A stretch of DNA of 48,335 bases from Deltaproteobacteria bacterium (lineage in GTDB: Bacteria; Desulfobacterota; Dissulfuribacteria; Dissulfuribacterales; UBA3076). A program made the translations under genes and the position numbers. The DNA lies in assembly GCA_003194495.1 (NCBI GenBank), contig PQXE01000019.1, positions 7,620 through 55,954 of the forward strand. Direction: 5' to 3'. Under the pieces are notes generated by a model. It did not search any database and was not told the origin of the DNA. It saw nothing but the letters and a program-made list of their open reading frames with translations. This document shows positions 1 through 9,039 of this stretch, piece after piece (position 1 is the first letter of the stretch; every line of letters starts with the position of its first letter).

Positions 1-105
1 TGATAATGACTTTATATCAAATTTCCTTAATGTTGTTTTATCGATTGCACCAACTTCATGAAGATCTTTTGCCATCTCACTTAGTGTTTCTTGGACTTTA
101 TTCAT
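1..105 (-). CDS. Antitoxin-type HTH regulator, N-terminal part (runs off the window)
   Basis: The 35 visible codons from ATG at 105 read MNKVQETLSEMAKDLHEVGA and then IDKTTLRKFDIKSLS. This opening is typical of NadS/HigA-like antitoxins paired with RelE-type toxins (family knowledge). The helix-turn-helix itself would lie beyond the left edge. The start codon follows the toxin remnant's stop (107-109) by one base, the usual tight toxin-antitoxin spacing. The antitoxin start is intact although the toxin upstream is broken. An ordinary XRE-family regulator is the alternative. Confidence 0.6.
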   Translation of the reverse strand, partial: MNKVQETLSEMAKDLHEVGAIDKTTLRKFDIKSLS

Positions 106-106
106 T

Positions 107-217
107 TTAAAATACCTCTATCAAATTTTGTTTATCAATTAGGATATTGATTTGCTTATCATTTAAACTGAGGAATGCATTTGCCATTACTTTAAATCCC
201 TCAAGCTCATTTTTTGG
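107..217 (-). pseudogene. C-terminal remnant of a RelE-like toxin gene
   Basis: The minus-strand frame ending at the TAA of 107-109 reads PKNELEGFKVMANAFLSLND and then KQINILIDKQNLIEVF. This resembles the last third of RelE/HigB-like toxins, which commonly end in an 'L(I/V)EV' segment (recalled). The frame is broken upstream at about 218-234, where the transposase remnant and its inverted repeat begin. No 5' part of the toxin is found on the other side of that element, because the RES gene follows. I infer that insertion followed by deletion removed most of the toxin gene. Confidence 0.5.
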
Positions 218-226
218 GACGGGACG

Positions 227-628
227 CGGAGTTAGTTTAACAGTTTAACATCATCCTCTTTTGCAAATTTTTCACCTCGCTTGATGGCTTGCGAGACTGA
301 AGGCCGGGATATACCGAAATACCGGGCCAATTCCTTCCAAAACTTTACGCATCAGATCCCCAAGGGGTCTATTACTTGTGCGGATAAGTAGATGGACATG
401 TTGGACATCAGTACCCACGCATAGCACCTGCAGCCAGTCAAAGAAAGATTCTTTTCTAGTCGACCAAGAAAGTCATTCCGGTCGCAGTCGTCAAGAAAGA
501 TATCTTGGCGATTTAACCCACTGGTGATGACATGATTAATCGCACCGGGGATATTGAGTCGTCTGTGTCGAGGCATGCCGCTAACAACTCGCCAAATCAA
601 CGTGGATTAAATTATTAAACTAACTCCG
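227..628. repeat. 14-bp inverted repeat bracketing the RAYT remnant
   Basis: CGGAGTTAGTTTAA at 227-240 is matched exactly by its reverse complement TTAAACTAACTCCG at 615-628. The right copy lies inside a longer imperfect hairpin (601-640) that starts CGTGGA and ends TCCACG. The left copy is preceded by GGGACGGGACG. The arrangement matches the REP/BIME-like ends usually found around RAYT genes (inference). Confidence 0.65.
232..576 (-). pseudogene. Decayed REP-associated tyrosine transposase (Y1_Tnp, RAYT)
   Basis: The N-terminus MPRHRRLNIPGAINHVITSG followed by LNRQDIFLDD is the hallmark start of RAYT-type Y1 transposases that act on single-stranded REP DNA. The HUH motif is disrupted: MSN is followed directly by MSIYLSAQ, but restoring one lost base after codon AAC near 400 gives MSNHVHLLIRTSNRPLGDLM, the expected sequence. 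The frame ending at 232-234 encodes a family-typical C-terminus, ELARYFGISRPSVSQAIKRG. The middle of the protein is missing, so there is at least one frameshift plus an internal deletion. It cannot be active. Confidence 0.75.
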
Positions 629-668
629 TAAATTTCCACGCAAAAGAAAGGCAAGGACAGGGGCACAT

Positions 669-1706
669 TCATTTTTTGATTCTTTGTTTTACTGATTTTA
701 CCATTGTATCAGAAACAATGTATGTCTCGACCTTCACTCCCTTTAAAAAGGAATCATCAAAAAAAACGCAATTATCACCTTTTTCTAACGAGCTTTTGAA
801 AACTATCCCATTGAATTTGTTATATTTTATCAATTCACAAAGATATTGCGTAGGCAAATACTCCAATTCCTTTTTGTGAGGCAAGACAGGCTTGGACAAT
901 GTGGCACTTAGGTGTCCTAAAAATGGCATGTGCTCTCTATATAAAAGGAAAAGCGTATCATCATCAAGACCAAAAGGAGAGATTGTTCTTTTGGGGTCTC
1001 GTAAGTCGATCAGAGATATCTTTTTATGGACTTTGAATTTAGCTACGCAAACTGCTTCGCTTTTGTAGGGTCTTGATTCAGCAATTGCTGTTTTTTCATC
1101 GCTTGCTCCATAGAAATATGAAATCCCCTTTGGGTTTGCGCGTCCGTCCTTAGATTCGACGAGTGGCGGTTTTCCCATTTCAGTTATGGGTAATATTTTG
1201 GATTGATGATTTATTCTGGCACGAAAAACATATTTTGGATTTTTTTCATTAGGCATTATCAAATAGTTAAATAATTCTGATAATTGGTAAGTGTCAATCG
1301 CGTTTTTTGGAAAAAACCGGTTTTCATGCTTAAGCTCATGTGTGAAAGCACCCCACTTGCCTATGTATGCTTTATTCATGACGAATCTAGATGTGAATTT
1401 TTTTGACTTTAAGTTTTCTAAGCCGGCGATTCTTGAAATCAACTGCAATTGGTTTTTCTTATTGATATTTTTTGAAAACATCTTCCAGTCGTCTTGCAGT
1501 AATTCATTAATAAGTTGTCCGCTACTTGCTTCTGAATATAAATCTAAAAGGGGCTGAAATAAATCAATCAATGAAGATGGTGTGCAAAGAGGATAGTCCT
1601 TTTTGGAATTACAAAACGAGCATTCCCCATTTTTTGTACTGGCTTTTCCAATTTCCTTCTTCAGAAAAGAATGAGTAAAGCAGTTAGTGCAACAAAGCAT
1701 ATCCAT
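669..1706 (-). CDS. RES-domain protein with HEPN/RES N-terminal domain (NAD-targeting toxin family)
   Basis: This 345-residue protein starts 4 nt after the sce7725 stop. The N-terminus has a zinc-ribbon-like pair C6-x2-C9 and C29-x2-C32, then a helical segment (about 40-150) like the HEPN/RES N-terminal domain. The C-terminal RES domain (about 155-320) shows R162/R164 in FRARI, E210 in AIAESRPY, the stretch YLPTQYLCELIK with a following GIVFKSS, and S319. RES proteins are related to ADP-ribosyltransferases, and characterised members degrade NAD+ as type II toxins. No small antitoxin is adjacent; it is instead the last gene of a three-gene operon with sce7726 and sce7725. I infer it is the effector of that unit. 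Confidence 0.75.
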   Translation of the reverse strand: MDMLCCTNCFTHSFLKKEIGKASTKNGECSFCNSKKDYPLCTPSSLIDLFQPLLDLYSEASSGQLINELLQDDWKMFSKNINKKNQLQLISRIAGLENLKSKKFTSRFVMNKAYIGKWGAFTHELKHENRFFPKNAIDTYQLSELFNYLIMPNEKNPKYVFRARINHQSKILPITEMGKPPLVESKDGRANPKGISYFYGASDEKTAIAESRPYKSEAVCVAKFKVHKKISLIDLRDPKRTISPFGLDDDTLFLLYREHMPFLGHLSATLSKPVLPHKKELEYLPTQYLCELIKYNKFNGIVFKSSLEKGDNCVFFDDSFLKGVKVETYIVSDTMVKSVKQRIKK

Positions 1707-1710
1707 TTTC

Positions 1711-2652
1711 TCACTTGATATAATTGGCTATCAATTCGATATGATGCTGCATCGATAATTTTTTTACGTATCCAAGCCCAGGATAATGCTGTTTCTGATA
1801 AAGCTCAAGATACTCAGAGCAAGCTTTAGATTTGTATATGAGAGATATTGGTTTCTTTATTTCTTTTACCAATTTTTTCAGGGCCTCCAGAAACTTCCCC
1901 CCGGGATCGACCGGAGAATCTGTCTGGTCAGAAATAAAGTGATAAATAAACATATCATCATCATTTTCGAGATATGTCAGGTGAATGGCAACTGCATAAG
2001 CCGGTCCGCCAGTTTCAGAATAGTCATCACCGACAATCAGGTAGTCACCAAAACCATCCATTCCTTCCATGTCGTAAGTTATATGCAAGTCTGAAAAATG
2101 CTCGCTGGGTGGATAATACGCACTTTTTTTCTGCGGTTTGAATCCATCTCTGATTAAAACCTTTTTAATTCCGTCTTTCTTCAAATGCTTTTGATAAAGC
2201 TTACCGGCAAACCCTTCAACAAATATATGGGTCCTTATATTTCTAAAGCCATCAATTGCAGATGCGAGCTTTTTACCACTGGTATACCCATAATGAATAA
2301 TAGTAAATGAAAAGGTGCGGTATTTTTTTAATAGTGCAACTAAATTAGAAATGTCTGATTTAGCATCAAGTATGTAACCAAGAGATATGTTTTTATATTC
2401 TTTAAAGGAGCCTTGAATCAGTTCTTCCAATATGCTTGATTGCGATACAGGTTCCTGTCCGGCGTGCGGGTTTACGACTAGCGTACAGTCGGCTTCATTC
2501 TCGTTAATCGCTTTCATTGCCCGTGTTAGCGCAGAAAAATTGATATTTACCGGTTCGACAATTGGGTGGATATTATTCTTTGCCAAAAATTCAGCATTAT
2601 CCCGGAGCAGTATCAGCTCGAATTGCTTTCCCCTGAAATATGGGTAATACAT
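1711..2652 (-). CDS. sce7725 family (beta-protein-like) protein
   Basis: This protein of about 313 residues begins MYYPYFRGKQFELILLRDNA, the characteristic opening of the sce7725 family. I chose the ATG at 2652 because AGGAGGG lies 5-7 nt upstream and homologues start with this motif; an upstream in-frame extension to 2748 would overlap sce7726. The chain shows (beta/alpha) periodicity with no membrane segment. Family members occur beside sce7726 genes and have no established biochemical role. It lies 11 nt after sce7726 and 4 nt before the RES gene, so the three are probably co-transcribed. The fold assignment (PF14350-like beta protein) is from memory. Confidence 0.75.
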   Translation of the reverse strand: MYYPYFRGKQFELILLRDNAEFLAKNNIHPIVEPVNINFSALTRAMKAINENEADCTLVVNPHAGQEPVSQSSILEELIQGSFKEYKNISLGYILDAKSDISNLVALLKKYRTFSFTIIHYGYTSGKKLASAIDGFRNIRTHIFVEGFAGKLYQKHLKKDGIKKVLIRDGFKPQKKSAYYPPSEHFSDLHITYDMEGMDGFGDYLIVGDDYSETGGPAYAVAIHLTYLENDDDMFIYHFISDQTDSPVDPGGKFLEALKKLVKEIKKPISLIYKSKACSEYLELYQKQHYPGLGYVKKLSMQHHIELIANYIK

Positions 2653-2663
2653 AGAATTCCCTC

Positions 2664-3572
2664 CTATACTGATTCCGGAATAAATACCGATCCGATGTTT
2701 TTCGAGAATCTTGACATTAGCGCCTGCATTTTTGCCTTTTCGCTGCAAATACTCATCGCATAAGCAGATAATGACGCTGGAGCTTCTTCAATGAATTCCT
2801 TCAATACCCTTGTATTACGTCGCCTTCTAAGAATGTTTATCGTTAAATCATGTGCTAATTCCGCAGGAATTTTACTGAAAAGTTTCTTACATTCTTTATA
2901 GATATGAGTGTTTGGGACATCTGGCACTATTCCGAAATATTCTTTAATAGCTTTTACGTATTCATTTTTCCTGAGAGAATCGAACAATATGCTTTGGTTG
3001 GTGTTTTTCCTATTCGATTGCGATTCTCTAATTGTTGAAATGGTATTTCTATTGGTTAACAAAAGAATCCCGGCTTTATCAGGTAATATGGATTTTAGTT
3101 TGTTTACCTGGGAAGCTGAGGTTATGACATTGATATAGTCAAATATTTTCAAATAGTTTTTAACCTGGTTTTCAAGGCGAGCAAAGGAATCCAATTCCGA
3201 TTTTATTTCGTAGACTGCTGATGTTCCATTTACGACTACAACGTCTGCCTTGCAATTGCCCACGCGGAATTCAGTAAGCATGTGTGAAGTATTCAAAGAG
3301 TGCCTACCAAGCAGGATTTTGTTAGCTATGGCATTTTTATAGATATATTCATTTCTATAACTCTTGAAGAGGATCATGTATATCAGGTCAAAAAACTGCG
3401 CGAGCGGCATGGACGGATCAATCTGTTCAATAAGCCTGCTGTTTGAACATACCTCTGACAAATATCCGGAACGGCCTTTCAAGGCAATTTGATCCATCAC
3501 TAAAGGGGAAAACATTCGCCCCAGGGAAGGAAGATATTTATTATTTATTTTTATCTCATTTATGGCTTTCAT
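2664..3572 (-). CDS. sce7726 family protein, PD-(D/E)XK-nuclease-like
   Basis: This protein of about 302 residues starts from the ATG at 3572; a TTG at 3581 in frame is an alternative, and neither has a strong ribosome site. The central segment E101...D110-VVVVNG...AVYE122-I-K124, followed by Q133, fits the E-D-ExK-Q layout of PD-(D/E)XK nucleases, and sce7726 proteins are annotated with such a fold. The C-terminal half is basic, with a run of four arginines (NILRRRRN), consistent with DNA binding. It is the first gene of the sce7726-sce7725-RES operon. A DNA-sensing or cutting role is inferred and has not been shown for the family. Confidence 0.75.
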   Translation of the reverse strand: MKAINEIKINNKYLPSLGRMFSPLVMDQIALKGRSGYLSEVCSNSRLIEQIDPSMPLAQFFDLIYMILFKSYRNEYIYKNAIANKILLGRHSLNTSHMLTEFRVGNCKADVVVVNGTSAVYEIKSELDSFARLENQVKNYLKIFDYINVITSASQVNKLKSILPDKAGILLLTNRNTISTIRESQSNRKNTNQSILFDSLRKNEYVKAIKEYFGIVPDVPNTHIYKECKKLFSKIPAELAHDLTINILRRRRNTRVLKEFIEEAPASLSAYAMSICSEKAKMQALMSRFSKNIGSVFIPESV

Positions 3573-3646
3573 TAGTTTCAAAATAATTTTTCAAAAAATA
3601 GTTTTGGGGGACATTTTATCTCGATTATCTCAATATTTTGAATTGG

Positions 3647-3757
3647 TTAGGCAGCCTTTTTACGCGTTTTCACTAGTTCTGCTTCTATCTTAGCCTTTTC
3701 TTCCTGTATGTGTCTATTGGTATATAAAAAATAAGGCAAGAATTCAAAAGCTATCAT
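3647..3757 (-). pseudogene. Short remnant reading frame, 36 codons, charged C-terminus
   Basis: A frame from ATG at 3757 to TAA at 3647-3649 encodes MIAFEFLPYFLYTNRHIQEE and then KAKIEAELVKTRKKAA. It overlaps the last codons of the truncated methyltransferase in another frame and has no clear ribosome site. The charged, helical end looks like the tail of a larger protein, such as the missing 3' part of a neighbouring gene, left by the deletion that truncated the methyltransferase. I do not recognise the family. It could also be fortuitous. Confidence 0.25.
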
Positions 3758-5399
3758 CTTCAGTTTTTTTTGAGAAGGAAGCCCGCCTGATGGCGGGATA
3801 GATTCTGTGAACCCCGCTATAGTCAGCAGAATTATCAGGCACGTGTATTTGCTGTACGGCCTGTGTCGATATCAAACTACCCTTCAGTGAATTTAGGGCT
3901 TTGACAATTTTCTTGAATTGGAACCACAATTGATCGATTACATTATTCTCAACACTTACTGGAGGCACATAAAGTGTATTGGCCATGGGGCCAACAAGAG
4001 CTCTGCCCCCATGCTGTGGCATGTATCGATTCATGATTGTCAGTTTGGGAAGCATACTTCCTATTAAGAAGTTAAGTTGAGAATGACCTTGTACGAGTTC
4101 TGTCAGTGCTACTATGGAAGCAAGAATTCTTTCAGTATAAAAGTGATGAGTATTGGTTATACCTTCATCATCGTTTCTTCTTGCTTCATCGCCCTTTGGC
4201 ATCCTATTGGTTGGAATAACATTGGATGCGGATATTCTGCCTATTTTTGAAATGATGCAGATATCTTCATTGTCCAATTCCTTTTCGTGTCTCTTTGTGC
4301 CGATGCTATAGTTAATTAGAATGGGAACTCGTTTTTGCTTTTTAACTATCTCACCAAGATAGTCGTCGTTCACTGTTGTAAAAAGGCGTTCTAATTTTTG
4401 TGCGAGCAATTTTCTTGATGGACTTTTTGCACATAAGGACCCGCAACTTGGACATTTGAACTCTGGCGTGTATACAACCTTGCCATTATTCTCACGAAAT
4501 GCTTCTTTGTAGTAAACCACCGCGCTCGTACATTCGGGGCACGAATACACTTCAGACCACACTACATAGTTAATCTTCCCTACTGTTTTTCCATCTGAGT
4601 GGATGGTCTCCCACATCCACTTCGTTTTCTTCTCGAACTCTTTAAGAATTCGTTTTGCTCCCCGTTCAAAAGCAACGACATCAACAGGCGTGTTGTAGTT
4701 GTAAGCAATGAAGGTCGCTGCCGGAGAAAGATCATTCAGAACTGCCCGGCGTATTCCAAGTATGGAAAATGGCACCCATACGCTCTTTCCGTTTCCATCT
4801 TTTTCCTGGCGCAGAATCGTCCCTTCGGGTTTCACCTGATAACCAAGGGATTCCACTGTTGCCCGGTCACCACACATTTGCGCTGCTACTCCCGTCATCC
4901 CCGTCCCACAGAACCCATCAAACACAACATCCCCCGGCTCGGTGTAGTGCAAGATATACCGCATGATCGCCTTGTGTGGCACCTTCGTATGGTAGGAGTG
5001 GGCATTGTAGATTGGATGGTTTTTCCCCTCACTCACATCCGAAGCAAAGGGTTCCTTGCTGTAGGGCACGTTCGGGTCATAGGGCTTGCCATACTGTTGA
5101 ATGAAATCCCCAATAAACGGATTCGGACATGCGGTGTAATACGGTGGATCGGACAGGGCCAGGATGTCCTCGTCCTCGCCAATCGGGAACCCCTCGATCT
5201 TGCGAAACTCCGGGTCCTTGAGTTTCTCGCGAAGCTTCTCCAGGAAATATTTCCGGCGCTTCTCGTCGTTCTCAAAGGTCATTCCCAGACACTCCACCGG
5301 CCTGTTATTTGTAACAAGCTCCTCTTCAAAAAGTTTTCCAGAGCCCGGTTTGCCTGGTACTACCTTTGTTTTGAACAATTGTCTCTGCTTGTCGCTCAT
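3744..5399 (-). pseudogene. pglXI: Truncated BREX type 3 DNA adenine methyltransferase (PglX type)
   Basis: The ATG at 5399 gives MSDKQRQLFKTKVVPGKPGS, which I recall as the start of BREX type 3 methyltransferases. From that start, ILALSDPPYYTACPNPF (DPPY at about 84-87), VVFDGFCGTGMTG (AdoMet site, about 158-170) and two CxxC knuckles (SCPEC, KCPSC) are seen. Homology stops after DNSADY near 3825, where homologues continue with a DPPF-type motif and several hundred residues (recalled). Here 18 unrelated residues run to a stop, crossing a GC palindrome (CCCGCC TGAT GGCGGG, 3782-3797). About 550 residues remain of a family usually near 900, so loss of activity is likely. Complete PglX proteins methylate host DNA for self-recognition. 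Confidence 0.7.
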
Positions 5400-5416
5400 A
5401 TTGTAATCCCCGTTTG

Positions 5417-5490
5417 AACCACGAATGAACACTAATAAACGCTAATAAAATACGGCAACAATTCGTGTCTATTCGTGTTCATTCGTGGTT
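5417..5490. repeat. Palindromic spacer with 16-bp perfect arms
   Basis: AACCACGAATGAACAC (5417-5432) and its exact reverse complement GTGTTCATTCGTGGTT (5475-5490) enclose about 42 bases made of further AATAAACGC/ATTCGTGTC-like units. It occupies nearly the whole gap between the DUF1016 gene and the methyltransferase gene. A related palindrome sits at 9040-9112. Confidence 0.7.
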
Positions 5491-5501
5491 CTCCTGCTTG
5501 G

Positions 5502-6665
5502 TTACTTGCCTTTTCCTTCAGCTTGAGCTTCCTCAATCAGCTTTCGCTCCCGCTCCAATTCCCGCCGCAGCTCCTCCTCAGTAGGCAGATAGAGCATGTA
5601 TTTGGACGCAAAGAGCTGCTTGCTGTCGTTGAGTACGGAGTATCGGGCGATGGTTTTGTTTTTCTTTGCGCAAAGAATAAGACCGATGGTCGGATTGTCT
5701 CCCTCCGCAATGTATTTGTCATCGAACATCCGGATATAGCTATCCATTTGGCCGACATCCTGATGCGCCAGCTCGCCGATCTTGAGGTCAATTAACAGGT
5801 AGCATTTCAGTATACAGTTGTAAAAAACCAGATCGATATAAAAGTAGTCATCGTCGAATTGCATACGCTTCTGACGACCGACGAAAGCGAAGCCTTTACC
5901 CAGTTCAAGAAGAAATAACTGAAGATTGTCAATAATCGCCTTTTCGATTTCCGACTCATGATGAACCCGAGAATCCGGTAATCCAAGAAAATCGAGAATG
6001 TAGGGGTTTTTGATGGTGTCAGCCGGCGTGTTGATCCTTTGTCCCTGGCAGGCAAGTTCCAGGACAGTCCCTTTATTTTGACTCTTGAGAAGCCTTGCAA
6101 AGAGAAAGGTGTGAATCTGACGCTCAAGGTGTTTGACATCCCAGCCTTCGGCTTCTGCTTCTATCTCATAAAAAAGGCGTTCGTTCTGATGTTCGACATT
6201 CATCAAGGCCCTGTAATGAGACCAACCCAGATTGGGTGAAAAACCTCGCTTGATGCCGATTTGCTTGACAGCCATCTCCATGGCAGCCAAAACGCTACTT
6301 TGGGTATGGCGATTTCCTGTGGCTTTAAATTCGCCACCTCCGATGTGGCGAATTTCTGGGATACGGTCGGAATAGGTCGTGTGAAATGTTCGGAAGTAGC
6401 GCAAATTTGTGGTGGAGAAACCACGGCCGTATTTATTGTTCAACTCTGCGGAAAGCTGTTCGATAACCTGCTTGCCGTATTCTGCTCGTTCATCTCCGCC
6501 CTGGATTTGCTGTACGACTTCCCGACCAATCAGCCAATACGCTATCACCATATTGTTGTTAACGGCTCGAACAACGTTGGAACGTGCTTGCTCAAGAATA
6601 GAGACAACCCGATCAAACAGATTTTTACCTTCCGGTCGCATAAGGGTGGGTTCATTTGTATTCAT
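5502..6665 (-). CDS. DUF1016 family PDDEXK nuclease (YhcG-like)
   Basis: This 387-residue protein matches the DUF1016/YhcG layout. The N-terminal domain (about 15-185) contains VIAYWLIGREVVQQIQGG, YGKQVIEQLS and GFSTTNLRYFR. A C-terminal PD-(D/E)XK domain (about 215-350) contains FYIDLVFYN, KCYLLIDLKIGELAHQDVGQ and MDSYIRMF; D and DLK with the following Q are the expected active-site positions. It starts 3 nt after the brxC stop, so it is translated with the BREX genes although it is not a core type 3 BREX gene. DUF1016 proteins frequently sit in restriction or defence loci. It appears intact. An added effector or helper role in BREX is an inference. Confidence 0.8.
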   Translation of the reverse strand: MNTNEPTLMRPEGKNLFDRVVSILEQARSNVVRAVNNNMVIAYWLIGREVVQQIQGGDERAEYGKQVIEQLSAELNNKYGRGFSTTNLRYFRTFHTTYSDRIPEIRHIGGGEFKATGNRHTQSSVLAAMEMAVKQIGIKRGFSPNLGWSHYRALMNVEHQNERLFYEIEAEAEGWDVKHLERQIHTFLFARLLKSQNKGTVLELACQGQRINTPADTIKNPYILDFLGLPDSRVHHESEIEKAIIDNLQLFLLELGKGFAFVGRQKRMQFDDDYFYIDLVFYNCILKCYLLIDLKIGELAHQDVGQMDSYIRMFDDKYIAEGDNPTIGLILCAKKNKTIARYSVLNDSKQLFASKYMLYLPTEEELRRELERERKLIEEAQAEGKGK

Positions 6666-6668
6666 GGC

Positions 6669-9027
6669 TTATTCCAACACAATCCGAACTTTCCCGGGCT
6701 CCTTGCCCTTGGTGAGTTGATCCAGATATTCTTCGAAGCGCTTTTTCATTTCAGCCGGGGTGGCTGGTGAGCCACCTGAAAGAAGCGCTGTGCGCAGATC
6801 CGCGGTCTTGACCGACACCTTTTCCAGCCCGGAGAGTACCTCCTGCAGGGCGTGGATGAAATCCTGATTCATGTCGTCCGGTAGCACCCGTTTCTTGATG
6901 AAGCCGTTTACCAGCTTTTTCTGCTCGGGCTTGAGCAATTCCAGATTGCCCTTGGTCGTGGGGTCCTCCAGGTTGGCCAGCAACGTCCGGGTCCAGTCGT
7001 CAACCAATTTGTCCAGGCCGTTGTCCAGGCCGTCGAGCATTGTCCCGGCCGGTGCCGCGGGCGGCTCTACTCCCGGTTTGTAGTTGCAGTGCGGGCAGAC
7101 GGGCGAGGCATCTATGTCCTTTTCAGTAAGAGCAAAACAACTCTTCAGACCTACCAGGCGGTTCTGGAAATCGTTCAGATGTTGGCATGGCATCAGATCG
7201 ATGGTCGATAGTTTCTGCAACACCTTGAGCCGTTCGTCACCCATGAGCCCGGTTTTGCGCTTATCTTCGTTTACACCCAACCGCGCCTTGATGTGCAACG
7301 CCAAATACGCCGAAATAAATTCGCGTTTAAGATTTGAAAATTTTAGGTTCAAAGTTTGTCGCTCTGCACCTTGAACTTTGAACCCTGAACTTTGAATTGC
7401 GGCGAGGACTTCAGTCCGAACCGCTTTCATCTTGTCTATCCACTCGTGCTCAGACGGCAACACTGCCTCGGCAGTCGAAAGATATGAAGCGGTGGGACCC
7501 AGGTCCGTCACCAATTCCTGAAGTGATTCGACCTCGTTCAGGGCCTTGAGCCCGTCGCGGTGGCCGCTGACATCCTGGGCGTCGTATCGGAAATTTTTTA
7601 GCTTGCCGGGCGATTTATAGGCCTGGAGCGATTCGAGAAACGACTTCGTTGTTTCCAGTTGCGAGTTCCGAGTCAGATAATAGCCTCTGACCCCAAAATG
7701 GCATGCCTGTTTGAATGTTCTGCTGTACAAGGACCAGATTTTCAACCGTATGCGTAATCGCCTTCTGGAGTTGCTGTACCGGTTCCTCTTTCCCTTGGGT
7801 AACGAGCCGGGCCATGCCGGGAGTAAGGCCCAACAGATCGAACAGCGCCTTAAGTGCGGGCAGGTTCCAGTCTTTTGGCTGCTCGACGTGCTTGAACTGG
7901 ACCAGATCTTCCACGTTGGTTCCGGCCAGTTGATGCAGTCCGGTAGCGTCGAACTTCTTGCCGGGAATGGCCAGCACCAGATCGCCGGAATAAACCAGGA
8001 CGGCCAGAATGACAACGGTCCATTCAGGCTCGAGCCGCAGTGTCTGCGGAGCAAGGTATTCGACGTCGAGAACGTCCTGAATCAGCTCCGAACGATTTAC
8101 CACCTGACCGTGACCTTTCTTTTTGAGCAGATCGAGAATATGTTTGGCATATTTGGATCGATACGGGTCGAGCCGTTCGCCATCGAGCAACTCCAGACCG
8201 TCAAGAACGGCAATGGCCTGTTTGGTGCGGTTCTGTCCGGCAATGGCCCGCAGTGCGTCCTGCGCAGCCTGGGTCCGGTTCTCGCTGGTGATAAGCACCT
8301 GCTCGAAGCGGTCCTTTACCCTGCGGATGCTGTCTGCCACGAAGGAGAACCGGGGGCTGTCAAAAATGGCTTCCTGCACGCCGGCTATGAAGCGGAATCG
8401 CAGGTCCTTGCAAACCTCGCCAACCTCGCGCAGGAAGTTAAGGTCAAGGATGAGTTCCTGGTCTTTCCGGGTGCGGAGATAATCGAGCAGTTCGTCCACC
8501 ACCAGGAGCAGTCCGTTTTCCGGATACTCTTGATGAAATGCGGCCATCATCTCTTCAAAGACGCGCTTGTTGTTGGACACCTCGGAGGCGGAGGGAAAGC
8601 TGAAGTTCACGCCCATCGCGTTGAGATGCTCTTCCAGCTCAGCCACCAGGATATCCCGCAACGACATGGTGGTGGCCCCGATCTCGGTGCGGATTACCTT
8701 GAATCGACCGCCGATTTTTCCGGCCGAATCCGCCACGTCGGCGTTGCTGAGGCCGTCGGCAAGGTCCGGATTCTCTGCAAGCCCTGAGATCACCGACATG
8801 AGGTGGGACTTACCGGTGCCGTAGTTGCCGACAACAAGCAGTCCTTTGTTGTCGGTGGGTTGATCAAACTGAAGCTGAGGGATAACGAGGTTGATAAGCT
8901 TCTCGGCCATTTCATCAGAAATGACATAGGTATCCACAAGCTGACGGGCGGTAGCCGCTTCGTCGGCATCCCGCAACTGAACCACGGACTCGATAGGCTC
9001 AAACCGGATCAGGTCAATGTATTTCAT
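6669..9027 (-). pseudogene. brxC: BREX type 3 ATPase BrxC (DUF6079), frameshifted
   Basis: The frame from ATG at 9027 begins [20 protein letters not shown], the signature of DUF6079/BrxC. It carries Walker A GNYGTGKS (67-74) and Walker B LLLVVDE (173-179). It ends early at 7615, but family-like sequence continues in a neighbouring frame from about 7665 ([20 protein letters not shown]) to the family-typical end [13 protein letters not shown] at 6669. The frame change lies at about 7655-7685 in a low-complexity phrase (ACTCGGAACTCGCAACTGG). A second phrase at 7345-7397 inserts [16 protein letters not shown] in frame. BrxC is a large AAA+ core protein of BREX. One indel separates this copy from an intact gene of about 785 codons; a sequencing error cannot be excluded. 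Confidence 0.75.
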
Positions 9028-9039
9028 GTTTTCGTCTCC

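Noticed and set aside
227..628. CRISPR array or attachment site near the left edge
   Set aside because: There is only one inverted pair and no regularly spaced direct repeats; a RAYT remnant explains it.
3782..3797. Terminator at the 3' end of the truncated methyltransferase
   Set aside because: CCCGCC TGAT GGCGGG forms a good stem, but on the minus strand it is followed by CTTCCTTCTC and not a T-run; it is a common dispersed palindrome and lies before the stop codon.
4599..5417. A 272-codon plus-strand open frame opposite the methyltransferase
   Set aside because: It is antisense to a gene with clear DPPY and AdoMet motifs and shows no family features or ribosome site.
7711..8787. A 358-codon plus-strand open frame opposite brxC
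   Set aside because: It mirrors the third-codon-position pattern of the real minus-strand gene with Walker motifs; its own translation has no recognisable domain.
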